DNA of 64,000 bases. It comes from Gordonibacter faecis (GTDB taxonomy: Bacteria; Actinomycetota; Coriobacteriia; Coriobacteriales; Eggerthellaceae). The notes under the pieces are model-generated. The model did no database searches. It was given only the letters and a program-made list of their open reading frames with translations, and was not told the DNA's origin. Positions 8,854-16,948 of this stretch are shown in pieces; the first letter of the stretch is position 1; each line of letters starts with the position of its first letter. A program made the translations under genes and the position numbers. The stretch covers positions 118,573-182,572 of the forward strand of contig NZ_JASJEU010000014.1 in assembly GCF_030077735.1 (NCBI RefSeq). Reading direction: 5' to 3'.

Positions 8854-8908
8854 GATAGTATACTATCTATTTGTGGTGGTTTTAGGGTGAAATGGATAGT
8901 ATGTTATC
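8854..8908. promoter_or_regulatory. two palindromic operators upstream of hipBA
   Basis: GATAGTATACTATC (8854-8867, perfect palindrome) and GATAGTATGTTATC (8895-8908, one mismatched pair) are spaced 41 bp start to start, about four helical turns. They lie immediately upstream of the antitoxin ATG, as HipB operators do. Confidence 0.8.
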
Positions 8909-8968
8909 TCTTTGTACGCCGCAGGTTCGTTGGGCCGCACGCCTCGGCATGCGGCCCAACATCCGACG

Positions 8969-10369
8969 TTAGTCGCTTGCGAGGCGGATGTCCTCTAGGG
9001 GCATAGGCATCTCAGGCATTTCCTCGGGTTCGCGCGGAGTGCCGACGGCCGCCTTGTGACCAGGCAAAATAACGTTCATCACAATACCCACGATGGAGCC
9101 TACGGCCAAGCCTGACAGCGAGATGGTCACACCGCCCACGGGCAGAATGATAGCACCGGCCGCGCTGTAGGCAATGCCCAGCGACAACACCAAAATGAGC
9201 GCCGTGATAAGAACGTTGCGGCTCTTCATGAAGTCCACGTGGTTCTCCACCAAGTTACGAATACCCACGGCCGAAATCATGCCGTACAGCACCAGCGACA
9301 CACCACCGATGACACACGCCGGCATGGCTGCCACTACCGCTGCGAACTTCGGCGAGAACGAAAACGCGATGGCGAAGCACGCCGCAATGCGAATGACGCG
9401 CGGGTCGAACACGCGGGTGAGCGCCAGCACGCCGGTGTTCTCGCCGTACGTGGTGTTCGCCGGCGCGCCGAACAGCGATGCCACAATGGTGGCCAGGCCG
9501 TCGCCCAGCAGCGTGCGATGCAGCCCCGGCTCGGCGATGTAGTTGCGGTTGCACGTGGAGCTGATGGCCGACATATCGCCGATGTGCTCAATCATAGAAG
9601 CAAACGCTAGCGGCATGATGGTGATAATGGCTGTAATGGCCAACCCCGTGTCGAAATTAGCGCCGAACAGGGCAAACACCGTATCATCCCAGAGCACCGG
9701 CAGCCCGATCCACGGAGCGGCCGCCACGGTGGAGAAGTCAACTTCGCCCGCAAACGCAGCAATGGCGTAGGACACCACCACGCCCAACAGGATGGGCACA
9801 ATTTTCACCATGCCTTTGCCCCAGATGTTGCACACCACAATAACCGCCACCGCAATAATAGCGATGAGCCAGTTCGTCGAAGCATTCGTGATGGCGGAAC
9901 TGGCCAGAATGAGGCCGATGCAAATAACGATGGGGCCCGTAACCACCGGCGGGAAGAAGCGCATGACGCGCCCCGGGCCGAATATACGAAACAGTGCCGA
10001 CAGCACTAAATACAAAAGACCTGCGCACGCCACACCAAGGCACGCATACGGCAGCAGGTTCGCTTCGCCGTTGGGCGCGATGGCCGCATAACCCGCGATG
10101 AATGCGAACGACGAGCCCAGGAACGCGGGCACTTTCCCTTTTGCTAACAGGTGAAATAGCAACGTGCCCAAGCCTGCGAACAGGAGCGTCGCCGACACGG
10201 ACAATCCCGTGAGCGCCGGTACCAGCACTGTAGCACCGAACATAGCAAACATATGCTGCAGGCCAAACACCGTCATCTTCGGCACGCCAAGCGGGCGCGC
10301 GTCGTATACCGCGTCCGGGCTATCCTTAGCTCCCATTGTCGGTGTCAGACGGTCGTTCTCTCTGGCCAT
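8969..10369 (-). CDS. uracil/xanthine permease, NCS2 family (UraA-like)
   Basis: The 466-residue, highly hydrophobic protein has about 12-14 membrane segments. It carries NCS2 features: the GLQHMFAMFGATVLVP start, the GDMSAISS region, and PANTTYGENTGVLALTRVFDPRVI near residues 310-330, which resembles uracil permeases. It imports a nucleobase, most likely uracil, by proton symport. The ATG at 10369 is preceded by GGAAGGGG; the reading frame continues upstream, but without membrane-protein character. It is monocistronic and divergent from the HTH gene at 10724. Confidence 0.9.
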   Translation of the reverse strand: MARENDRLTPTMGAKDSPDAVYDARPLGVPKMTVFGLQHMFAMFGATVLVPALTGLSVSATLLFAGLGTLLFHLLAKGKVPAFLGSSFAFIAGYAAIAPNGEANLLPYACLGVACAGLLYLVLSALFRIFGPGRVMRFFPPVVTGPIVICIGLILASSAITNASTNWLIAIIAVAVIVVCNIWGKGMVKIVPILLGVVVSYAIAAFAGEVDFSTVAAAPWIGLPVLWDDTVFALFGANFDTGLAITAIITIMPLAFASMIEHIGDMSAISSTCNRNYIAEPGLHRTLLGDGLATIVASLFGAPANTTYGENTGVLALTRVFDPRVIRIAACFAIAFSFSPKFAAVVAAMPACVIGGVSLVLYGMISAVGIRNLVENHVDFMKSRNVLITALILVLSLGIAYSAAGAIILPVGGVTISLSGLAVGSIVGIVMNVILPGHKAAVGTPREPEEMPEMPMPLEDIRLASD

Positions 10370-10723
10370 GGCCTGCCCCTTCCCCGCGCTTCGCCCGCAG
10401 AGCCCCTCGCTCTGCACCCACGCGCGCAATCGTTGTAATGATGCCACAACTCGCAGCGGCGCGGTACGAGAGAGTAGGAAAGAGGAACCCGCGCGGCGAC
10501 TGGCGGCGGGCGGGCGCGCCGGGAGACTGGACACTTCCTGCACGAGAGCGCGAAACGGGCGCTGGCATCCGAGTTCCCATCGCGCATTTACGACCCCTTC
10601 CCCCGCATTCACCCAACCGGCGGGTATGCGCAAGCAAATTGGACAAGATTCCAACGATATTTGCCTTCCCGCCGCCAAGTCATTTGGAATAATGGGACGC
10701 GAAGACGGCGAGAAAGGAGCCCT

Positions 10724-11248
10724 ATGCTGGGTCAAAAGCTCATGAAGCTGCGCCGGAAAAGCGGGATGAGCCAGCAGGACGTGGCGAGCGCGCTTTCCGT
10801 GTCGCGGCAGACAATTTCGAACTGGGAGAGTGACGCGAGCGCGCCCGACATCAGCAAAGCGAAGGATCTTGCGGCGCTCTACCACATTAGCTTGGATGAT
10901 TTGGTGAGTGATGAGGTTACTGTTACGGTGGCGGAGGAAGACGAACGTCGCGATGCCGGCAGCACAGGAGGCGCGCCCGACCTCCACGTGCTGGAGTCGC
11001 TCGCAGGCGCCACGTGCCGTATCGCCGTGACGCCAGGCGTGCTCCTACCAACCCACCAAGGGGATGTCGAAGTGCTGGAAGTCGACACCGATTGGGCGCG
11101 CGTAACCTACAAACGCGCGTTCAAGGGGCAGGTGACCGAGCTGGTTGATATGAAGTCGGTTGTGGGATTCATGATAGTTTCACCTGCAAACAGGGATGAA
11201 AACTCGCAGAAGGAGGTTGAGTGCAATGGAAGCGAACGGATGGATTAG
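10724..11248 (+). CDS. XRE-family regulator with C-terminal beta domain
   Basis: The 174-residue protein begins with an XRE helix-turn-helix at residues 1-60 (KLRRKSGMSQQDVASALSVSRQ). A 70-residue beta-rich domain (about 90-155) follows an acidic linker. The start is fixed by AGAAAGGAG six bases upstream. Its C-terminal domain resembles the cytosolic domain of the next gene product: both read L-x-G-x-x-C then an hydrophobic strand with a V-x-V/I-L-x-V-D turn and a D-x-x-x-V-x-x-x-I end. The two genes overlap by 23 bp. The function is unknown; it is probably a regulator acting with the membrane partner. Confidence 0.75.
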   Translation: MLGQKLMKLRRKSGMSQQDVASALSVSRQTISNWESDASAPDISKAKDLAALYHISLDDLVSDEVTVTVAEEDERRDAGSTGGAPDLHVLESLAGATCRIAVTPGVLLPTHQGDVEVLEVDTDWARVTYKRAFKGQVTELVDMKSVVGFMIVSPANRDENSQKEVECNGSERMD

Positions 11249-11564
11249 CTTCTTACTCCTGCTGATTTTCGGGTTGCTTCTCTTGACCAATGGCAAGGTG
11301 AAGCGCCTGGCGCGCACCGTTGAAGCGGCGTTCACCGGCCAAGCGAATGCAAGCAGCCACCGGGACCCCGAGAGCATGCGTCGCCTGATCGGGCAATGCG
11401 TGGAACTGGAATTTTCTACCCACAGCCGAGACACCGTACGCATTCTTGACGTGGACGATTACTGCATTCTGGCGGAGTGCGTGTACACTTCGCTCGGCGC
11501 GCCTGCGGGGACGCGTTGGGTGTTGCCGCTGAAGGATATCGTCGCGGTCAAGATTCTCGCGTGA
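11226..11564 (+). CDS. small membrane-anchored protein paired with the XRE regulator
   Basis: The 112-residue protein has one N-terminal membrane helix (about 5-23, ISFLLLLIFGLLLL) and a soluble C-terminal beta domain (about 55-112). The ATG at 11226 follows AGGAGGTTGAG. It overlaps the 3' end of the regulator gene by 23 bp. The shared fold pattern with the regulator's C-terminus suggests the two interact, perhaps tethering the regulator (inference). No known family is recognised. Confidence 0.65.
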   Translation: MEANGWISFLLLLIFGLLLLTNGKVKRLARTVEAAFTGQANASSHRDPESMRRLIGQCVELEFSTHSRDTVRILDVDDYCILAECVYTSLGAPAGTRWVLPLKDIVAVKILA

Positions 11565-11643
11565 AAAGAAGGTGGCCTGCCTGTTCGTGCGCGAGGTTTC
11601 CCGTATAATTTCCGCAGAACATCACCGAACACGAGGAGGCCCC

Positions 11644-12627
11644 ATGGATCCGAACAAGCGTCCCGACGACATGCAGCGCATCACCACGCCCGAGCTAGCG
11701 CAGGCGTTCATCGACGAGCAGGTGGAAGCGATTCGCGCCCAGATCGGCGACCAGAAGGTGCTGCTGGCGCTTTCCGGCGGCGTGGATTCGTCCGTGGTAG
11801 CGGCGCTGCTGATTAAGGCCATCGGCAAGCAGCTCATCTGCGTGCACGTGAACCACGGCCTCATGCGCAAGGGTGAAAGCGAGCAGGTGGTGGACGTGTT
11901 CCAGAACCAGCTCGACGCGAACCTTGTGTACGTGGACGCGACCGACCGCTTCCTGGATCTGCTCGACGGCGTGGCCGAGCCCGAGGCCAAGCGCAAGATC
12001 ATCGGCGCCGAGTTCATCCGCGTGTTCGAGGAAGAGGCTCGCAAGGTGGGCGACGAGGTGAGCTTCCTCGCGCAGGGTACCATCTACCCCGACATCCTTG
12101 AATCCGACGGCGTGAAGGCGCACCACAACGTGGGCGGCCTGCCGGACGACCTGCAGTTCGAGCTCTGCGAGCCCGTGAAGCTGCTGTACAAGGACGAGGT
12201 GCGCGTCATCGGCCGCGAACTTGGTCTGCCTGAGAGCATGGTAGAGCGCCAGCCCTTCCCCGGCCCTGGCCTGGGCGTTCGCTGCCTCGGCGCCATCACA
12301 CGCGACCGCCTGGAGGCGCTGCGCGAAGCCGACGCCATCCTGCGCGAGGAATTTGCGGCGGCCGGCCTTGAAGGCAAGGTGTGGCAATACTTCGTAAGCG
12401 TCCCCGACTTCCGCGCCACCGGCGTCCGCGACGGCGTAAGGGCCTTCGAGTGGCCCGCCATCATCCGCGCCGTCAACACCGTCGACGCCATGACCGCCGA
12501 AGTGCCGGAGCTTGATTGGACCCTCCTCAAGAAGATCACCGCAAGAATCTTGAACGAAGTCCCCGGCATCTGCCGAGTAGTCTACGACCTAACCCCCAAA
12601 CCCATCGGAACCATCGAGTGGGAATAA
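11644..12627 (+). CDS. guaA: GMP synthase, ATP-pyrophosphatase subunit only
   Basis: The 327-residue protein corresponds to the C-terminal two thirds of bacterial GuaA. It has the N-type ATP-pyrophosphatase P-loop SGGVDSS (about 44-50), the HVNHGLMRKGE motif, FPGPGLGVRCLG near residue 208, and the dimerisation domain ending KPIGTIEWE. It converts XMP to GMP with ATP and ammonia. The N-terminal class I glutamine amidotransferase domain (about 190 residues) of ordinary GuaA is absent. The start at 11644 has GAGGAGGCC directly upstream, and there is no room for such a domain in frame. A separate glutaminase subunit, as in archaea, may be encoded elsewhere. Confidence 0.9.
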   Translation: MDPNKRPDDMQRITTPELAQAFIDEQVEAIRAQIGDQKVLLALSGGVDSSVVAALLIKAIGKQLICVHVNHGLMRKGESEQVVDVFQNQLDANLVYVDATDRFLDLLDGVAEPEAKRKIIGAEFIRVFEEEARKVGDEVSFLAQGTIYPDILESDGVKAHHNVGGLPDDLQFELCEPVKLLYKDEVRVIGRELGLPESMVERQPFPGPGLGVRCLGAITRDRLEALREADAILREEFAAAGLEGKVWQYFVSVPDFRATGVRDGVRAFEWPAIIRAVNTVDAMTAEVPELDWTLLKKITARILNEVPGICRVVYDLTPKPIGTIEWE

Positions 12628-12663
12628 GGCTCACTGCGTTTCGCCTGCACACCATACAAAAAA

Positions 12664-12702
12664 GAATGCTCGTCGATTACTTTCGGCGGGCATTTTTGTT
12701 TC
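12664..12702 (+). terminator. Rho-independent terminator after guaA
   Basis: AATGC-TCGTCG pairs with CGGCGGGCATT and is followed by a T-rich tail, shortly after the guaA stop. Confidence 0.6.
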
Positions 12703-12772
12703 CGCAAGTAAGCACGTACCTTACCCTTCACCAAAAAGACAATCGGGCTCCATCTCCTTATCTCGTTTGCCA

Positions 12773-12813
12773 AATAGCTGACTTACGAGTAAGATACTTG
12801 TAAGTCAGCTATT
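12773..12813. promoter_or_regulatory. 14-bp perfect inverted repeat (operator candidate) before the ATPase gene
   Basis: AATAGCTGACTTAC (12773-12786) and GTAAGTCAGCTATT (12800-12813) are perfect inverted repeats. The 13-base spacer itself contains AGTA/TACT symmetry. It ends 17 bp before the ATPase start, overlapping where the promoter or leader must be. It could be an autoregulatory operator or a structured leader. Confidence 0.7.
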
Positions 12814-12830
12814 TGTTGCAGGAGGGCGTC

Positions 12831-14249
12831 ATGTTTGTTGGGCGTGAAGAAGAGCTTGATTCGCTTGAGCGGCTTTATCGGAAGAAGGGCTTCCAAATGG
12901 TCGTTCTCTACGGGCGACGTCGTGTTGGCAAGACCACGCTTCTCGATGAATTCTCGAAAGGCAAACCGGCTCTCTACTTCACGGCACAAGTGCAGAGCAG
13001 CGCAATGAACCTGCGATCATTCTCGCAGGCCATCTACCGCTTCTTTGATCTGCCCGTGTCAACCGGGTCGTTCGCCACCTGGTCAGACGCTTTTTCGTTC
13101 ATTGCGAATAGCTCGAAGAACATGGACAACCCCCTGCTCTTCGTTTTCGACGAGTTCCCCTATGCCGCCGAATCTGAGCCGTCACTGCCCTCCGCTTTGC
13201 AGATAGCCATCGACCACGAATTCAAAAGCACGAATACGCGGATTATCCTCAGCGGCAGCAACGAAGGCTTCATGGAAAGCAAAGTCCTGGGCGCAAAAAG
13301 CCCGCCGTACGGACGGCGTACCGCGCAGATTAAGCTGCAACCCTTCGATTACCTGGACGCAGCGCGCATGATCCCTTCGGCGACCGAAGTGCAGCGCATT
13401 GAATATTACGCCGCGTTCGGGGGCACCCCCTACTACCTCGCGCAAATCGACGAAGACGCATCGTTTGAAAAAAACGTTGAGTACCTGTTCTTCAACAAAG
13501 CCGGCCTGCTCTACGAAGAGCCCATGATGCTTCTGCGCCAAGAGCTGCGCGAACCCGCGAGTTACAACTCCGTGCTGAGCGCCATCGCGAGCGGAGCCAC
13601 CGCCCCCAAGCGCATCGCCGAAACCGCAGGCATTGAGCAAGCGTCCGTGGGTAAGTACCTGAAAACATTAGAGGGACTCAGCTTCATTGAGCGCATCGTG
13701 CCGTTCGGGGAGAACCCCGAAAAGTCCCGAAAAGCGCTTTATGTCGTTCGGGATCCTTTCTTCGCGTATTGGTACCGATTCGTGAGTCCTAACGTGGGTG
13801 CCATAGAAAATGGAGCCGGGCAGGCGGCAGCGCAAGCGACGGCTTTCGGCGATGTTTTTTCAACCTATGTAGGAAAACGGTTCGAGGACATATGCCTACA
13901 ATGGCTCGCTCGACAAAATCGGGCAGCCAGGCTCCCCTTCCTCGCCTCCTCGTTTGGACGCTGGTGGGGAACCGATCCTGCAGTTCGTGAGCAGGCGGAT
14001 ATCGATGTTATCGCAGCCGATAAGCGATCGGGGAAGATACTTCTTGGCGAATGCAAATGGCGTAGCTCATTCAATGAAACTGAGGCGTTGGAAAAACTTG
14101 AAGCAAGAGCAGCGCTGGTGAAGGGATACGACAAACGATACCTCGCACTCTTCACAAAAGAACCCGTCACAGCAGCAACTGCGAAAAAGATGCGAAGCCG
14201 CGACGATCTCATGTTCGTCTCGACACGCAACTTGTTCGAAAGCCTGTAG
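12831..14249 (+). CDS. AAA+ ATPase of the archaeal ATPase / DUF234 family
   Basis: The 472-residue protein starts FVGREEELDSLERLY, with a Walker A GRRRVGKTT (about 27-35), a Walker B-like LLFVFDEFPYA (about 101-111) and a sensor region ILSGSNEGFME. A winged-helix region follows (about 245-300). The C-terminal DUF234-type nuclease-like domain (about 310-472) includes DIDVIAADK and GECKWR, an arrangement like the D-x(n)-E-x-K core of PD-(D/E)xK nucleases. The ATG at 12831 has CAGGAGGGCGTC before it. It is a lone gene. The physiological role of this family is unknown. The upstream palindrome suggests self-repression through its winged helix. Confidence 0.85.
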   Translation: MFVGREEELDSLERLYRKKGFQMVVLYGRRRVGKTTLLDEFSKGKPALYFTAQVQSSAMNLRSFSQAIYRFFDLPVSTGSFATWSDAFSFIANSSKNMDNPLLFVFDEFPYAAESEPSLPSALQIAIDHEFKSTNTRIILSGSNEGFMESKVLGAKSPPYGRRTAQIKLQPFDYLDAARMIPSATEVQRIEYYAAFGGTPYYLAQIDEDASFEKNVEYLFFNKAGLLYEEPMMLLRQELREPASYNSVLSAIASGATAPKRIAETAGIEQASVGKYLKTLEGLSFIERIVPFGENPEKSRKALYVVRDPFFAYWYRFVSPNVGAIENGAGQAAAQATAFGDVFSTYVGKRFEDICLQWLARQNRAARLPFLASSFGRWWGTDPAVREQADIDVIAADKRSGKILLGECKWRSSFNETEALEKLEARAALVKGYDKRYLALFTKEPVTAATAKKMRSRDDLMFVSTRNLFESL

Positions 14250-14425
14250 GATATGAAACAGGAGACCCGACCTTCGGACGCGATGTCGTACTCCTCCACT
14301 GCTTAGGAGGGTAGTCATATTGTAAGTTGCGGCCGGTGCTCGTCCCCCTCCCTGCGCCCGCGCGGAGAGCCGAAAGCGCGAGGTCATCTCGAATCAGCGA
14401 CTTGCCGAAAATGAGCTTACCACCT

Positions 14426-15007
14426 TTATTCAGCTGCGGCATTTCTTGTCCGTTCTTGCGCGAAGGCGATGGCGGGTTTGGAGAAGACGGACGAAACGGC
14501 TTGGAAGCAGCGGTCGAGGGGTACTTCGCCGTTGCGAGAGGCCCAGAAACCAAGCATGCCTATGATGCCGCTCGCCATGAACTCAAGGACACATGCGACA
14601 TCCTCTTGGGTGTTGTCCATGTTGAACCGCTCGGTCCATGCCGCTTTGAGCGCCTCTTTCACCTGTTGTACAGCGGCGGGCGAGCCTCCCCTTCCCACCA
14701 GCAAGCACAAACGCTCGATTGACCGGCGTGCGTCCTGGTCAAGCGGTACATCGGCAAGCGTGCCGGCGAAGTATGCCTCGGCGAGGGCGGGGATCTCGAC
14801 CGGGATCGCTTCGGCAATGACGCGTGCCGTGAGATTCTCCACGCTGTCGAAATGGTAGTAGAACGTGTTGCGGTTGCAGCCGACCGCACGCACGATTTCG
14901 CTCACCGTGATGTGGTTGACGCTTCGCTCGCGCAGCAGCTGCCAAAACGTCGCCTTGATGCGCTCCTGCACTGGGTCTCCCAGCTGGTCTTTTCGCGGTC
15001 TTGCCAT
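14426..15007 (-). CDS. TetR/AcrR-family regulator
   Basis: The 193-residue protein has an N-terminal TetR helix-turn-helix (about 10-60: VSEIVRAVGCNRNTFYYHFDSVENL) and a helical ligand-binding C-terminus. It is divergent from a membrane permease gene, with a 120-bp shared intergenic region holding a GACAGCTGTC palindrome. It probably represses that gene. The start MARPRK at 15007 is preferred over 15022 because the helix-turn-helix follows at the usual distance. Confidence 0.88.
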   Translation of the reverse strand: MARPRKDQLGDPVQERIKATFWQLLRERSVNHITVSEIVRAVGCNRNTFYYHFDSVENLTARVIAEAIPVEIPALAEAYFAGTLADVPLDQDARRSIERLCLLVGRGGSPAAVQQVKEALKAAWTERFNMDNTQEDVACVLEFMASGIIGMLGFWASRNGEVPLDRCFQAVSSVFSKPAIAFAQERTRNAAAE

Positions 15008-15077
15008 GCTCGTTCCCATCATTCGGACTGTGATTGCCTGTTTTCTTCCCCGCTTGCGCCGCCTATAGTCATATTAC

Positions 15078-15087
15078 GACAGCTGTC
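15078..15087. promoter_or_regulatory. candidate TetR operator
   Basis: GACAGCTGTC is a perfect 10-bp palindrome in the short intergenic region between the divergent TetR gene and the ABC-2 permease gene. Operator function is inferred from position only. Confidence 0.4.
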
Positions 15088-15127
15088 TAGTTTTTAACAG
15101 AGGAAAAGAGAAGCAGGAGGGAACAAC

Positions 15128-16369
15128 ATGTTGGAGCATCTGGGAAAGAAGCGGTATGCGCTGCCGTTCGTTGTGTTCTTGGTGGTTGCATGTGTCATGT
15201 CGATGGTGGTGTATCCCATGGTGGCGGCCGAGCCGATGAACTTGCCGCTTGGCATTCTCTCGCTCGATGCGGGAGCCGAAACCCCTCAAGGCCACCTAAA
15301 TGCAGGCGAAGCCATCGTGGCGCAGGTCACGGAAGCGGAAGCTGACGATGAATCCGGAACGCAAGCCGTTGCATGGACTGCCTACGATTCACAGGAAGCC
15401 CTCGACGAAGCCATTGCGAACGAGGAATTGTACGCGGCCGTCGTCATCCCCGCCGACTTCTCCGCATCGAACGTTCAGGCGAAGGCGGCCGAAGCGCAAG
15501 CATTAGCAGAGCAAGCGGCCCAAATCGCAGCAGCTCAAGCTGCGGTAGCAAACACGGCGAACCCCTCGAACCCGCAAGAAGCCCCGTCGACACTTCCGCA
15601 GATCGAGCAAACAGCAACCGACACTCCCCCAATTGCCCCCCTCTCCGTGATTGTTGACGAGGGCAAACACCCGATGGCCGCCTCCACCGTAGAGACGATG
15701 CTCACCACCATGCTCGCCCAACAAGGCCTTCCCTACACCGTCGAGCGTGCCCGCGAGGCAAGCATTGGCGGCGGCACGCTCAACATGGCCCTGCAGTTCA
15801 CCGTTATTCCCACTTTCATCATGACCATGATCTGTTCGGTAGCACTCTATGCGCTCACGCGCGCGCCCAAAACCGCTTCACGTAGCGAACGCTGGAAAAC
15901 CGTCGGCATCCAGTTCGTGCTTGCGGTGTGTCTATCATGGCTGGTCGGGTTTGGCACCACGGCCATTCTTGAGACGAGCGGCCTTTCCATCCCGAGCTTG
16001 GATACCGGCTTGTTCTTGTGGCTTGCGAGTTTCTGCCTCATGCTGTTGTTCGTCGGCTGCTTTGATGTTGCAGTACCGCTTGGCGCAGTGGTCATCCTCA
16101 TTTGTTTCGCGGGCGGTATGGCGTGCGGCAACCTGCCCTACGAGCTTTTGCCAACGTTCTATCAGGACTGGCTCTATCCTTGGGTTCCGCAGCATTTCAT
16201 AAGCGACGGTATCCGCCAAATCTTCTACACCGGTGCCACCGCCGCGAACTCCGCTGCGGCAACGCTTGTGTGGTTTGGCATTGTTGGGGCTGCAACTCTG
16301 GGCGCTTCCCTGTTTATTCCACGCAGCGGAAATAAAAACGGGCCAGAACTCAGGCCCGTAAACGAATAG
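15128..16369 (+). CDS. ABC-2/YhgE-like membrane permease
   Basis: The 413-residue protein has an N-terminal membrane helix (about 12-34) and a large extracytoplasmic region with an Ala/Gln-rich coiled coil (about 115-160). A cluster of five to six membrane segments occupies residues 220-395. This is the layout of ABC-2 permeases and Pip/YhgE relatives, and YAAVVIPADFSASN matches the conserved strand of that group. It is expected to act in export or envelope function. The start at 15128 has AGCAGGAGGGAAC upstream. The neighbouring TetR gene is its likely regulator. No ATPase is adjacent. Confidence 0.75.
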   Translation: MLEHLGKKRYALPFVVFLVVACVMSMVVYPMVAAEPMNLPLGILSLDAGAETPQGHLNAGEAIVAQVTEAEADDESGTQAVAWTAYDSQEALDEAIANEELYAAVVIPADFSASNVQAKAAEAQALAEQAAQIAAAQAAVANTANPSNPQEAPSTLPQIEQTATDTPPIAPLSVIVDEGKHPMAASTVETMLTTMLAQQGLPYTVERAREASIGGGTLNMALQFTVIPTFIMTMICSVALYALTRAPKTASRSERWKTVGIQFVLAVCLSWLVGFGTTAILETSGLSIPSLDTGLFLWLASFCLMLLFVGCFDVAVPLGAVVILICFAGGMACGNLPYELLPTFYQDWLYPWVPQHFISDGIRQIFYTGATAANSAAATLVWFGIVGAATLGASLFIPRSGNKNGPELRPVNE

Positions 16370-16375
16370 TTGTCT

Positions 16376-16415
16376 CATCGGCGCGGCGAGGTCGAAGTCC
16401 CGCGCCGCGCCGATG
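16376..16415. terminator. bidirectional stem between convergent genes
   Basis: CATCGGCGCGGCG (16376-16388) and CGCCGCGCCGATG (16403-16415) form a perfect 13-bp stem between two convergent genes. No strong T-tract follows. Confidence 0.55.
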
Positions 16416-16429
16416 CACACAAAGAAAGG

Positions 16430-16789
16430 CTAGATGCGCTCAAACTTCGTGAGCAGCTCCACTGCGGCGGTGCAAGCGTCGCAGTCGCAGTATTTCTCGC
16501 CTTGCTCCTTGCGCGCCGTCTGCGTGGCAAGAATCTGATCAGCGGTTTCTTTGCCAAACAACTCAACGGCAGGGCCCTGTGCAAAGGCGATAACACCGTC
16601 AACGGTGTTCGGCCTTCCTTCAAGGAAGTCGATGAACTTCGTCGTGGCAGCTTCAATAGCTTCGTCATCTGCGCCTTCGACCGCGCTCTTCCACGCAAGC
16701 GCAGCGTCTTTCGTCTCCTGCTTGCTGGCCTCCGAAGCAGCAAGGACATCAGCGCGCTCAGCAACGAAATCGAACAATTCCTTCTCCAT
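16430..16789 (-). CDS. small acidic protein with CxCxxC motif, unknown function
   Basis: The 119-residue protein is helical and acidic, with a cysteine motif CDCDAC at residues 101-106 near the C-terminus. This arrangement could bind a metal or Fe-S cluster, or act in redox (inference). The ATG at 16789 has an excellent ribosome site (AAAGGAGGCGCT). It is transcribed alone, divergent from the Fic gene. I do not recognise a named family. Confidence 0.75.
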   Translation of the reverse strand: MEKELFDFVAERADVLAASEASKQETKDAALAWKSAVEGADDEAIEAATTKFIDFLEGRPNTVDGVIAFAQGPAVELFGKETADQILATQTARKEQGEKYCDCDACTAAVELLTKFERI

Positions 16790-16948
16790 AGCGCCTCCTT
16801 TGCGATAGATTTCCAACAAACACATACTATCACCAACCACCCCCAACAGGCACCACCCCGCAAGCAACGCGCGGCAGGCCCGGTGGAGCGACGTGGTAGA
16901 ATCATCTCGTCGCGGATGCGCGCACAACAGGACAGCGGAAGGCGCGGT

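Noticed and set aside
1..8910. Prophage carrying the DGR
   Set aside because: No integrase, capsid, tail, portal or lysis gene is visible. The target looks like a cell-surface protein, though the region left of the window is unseen.
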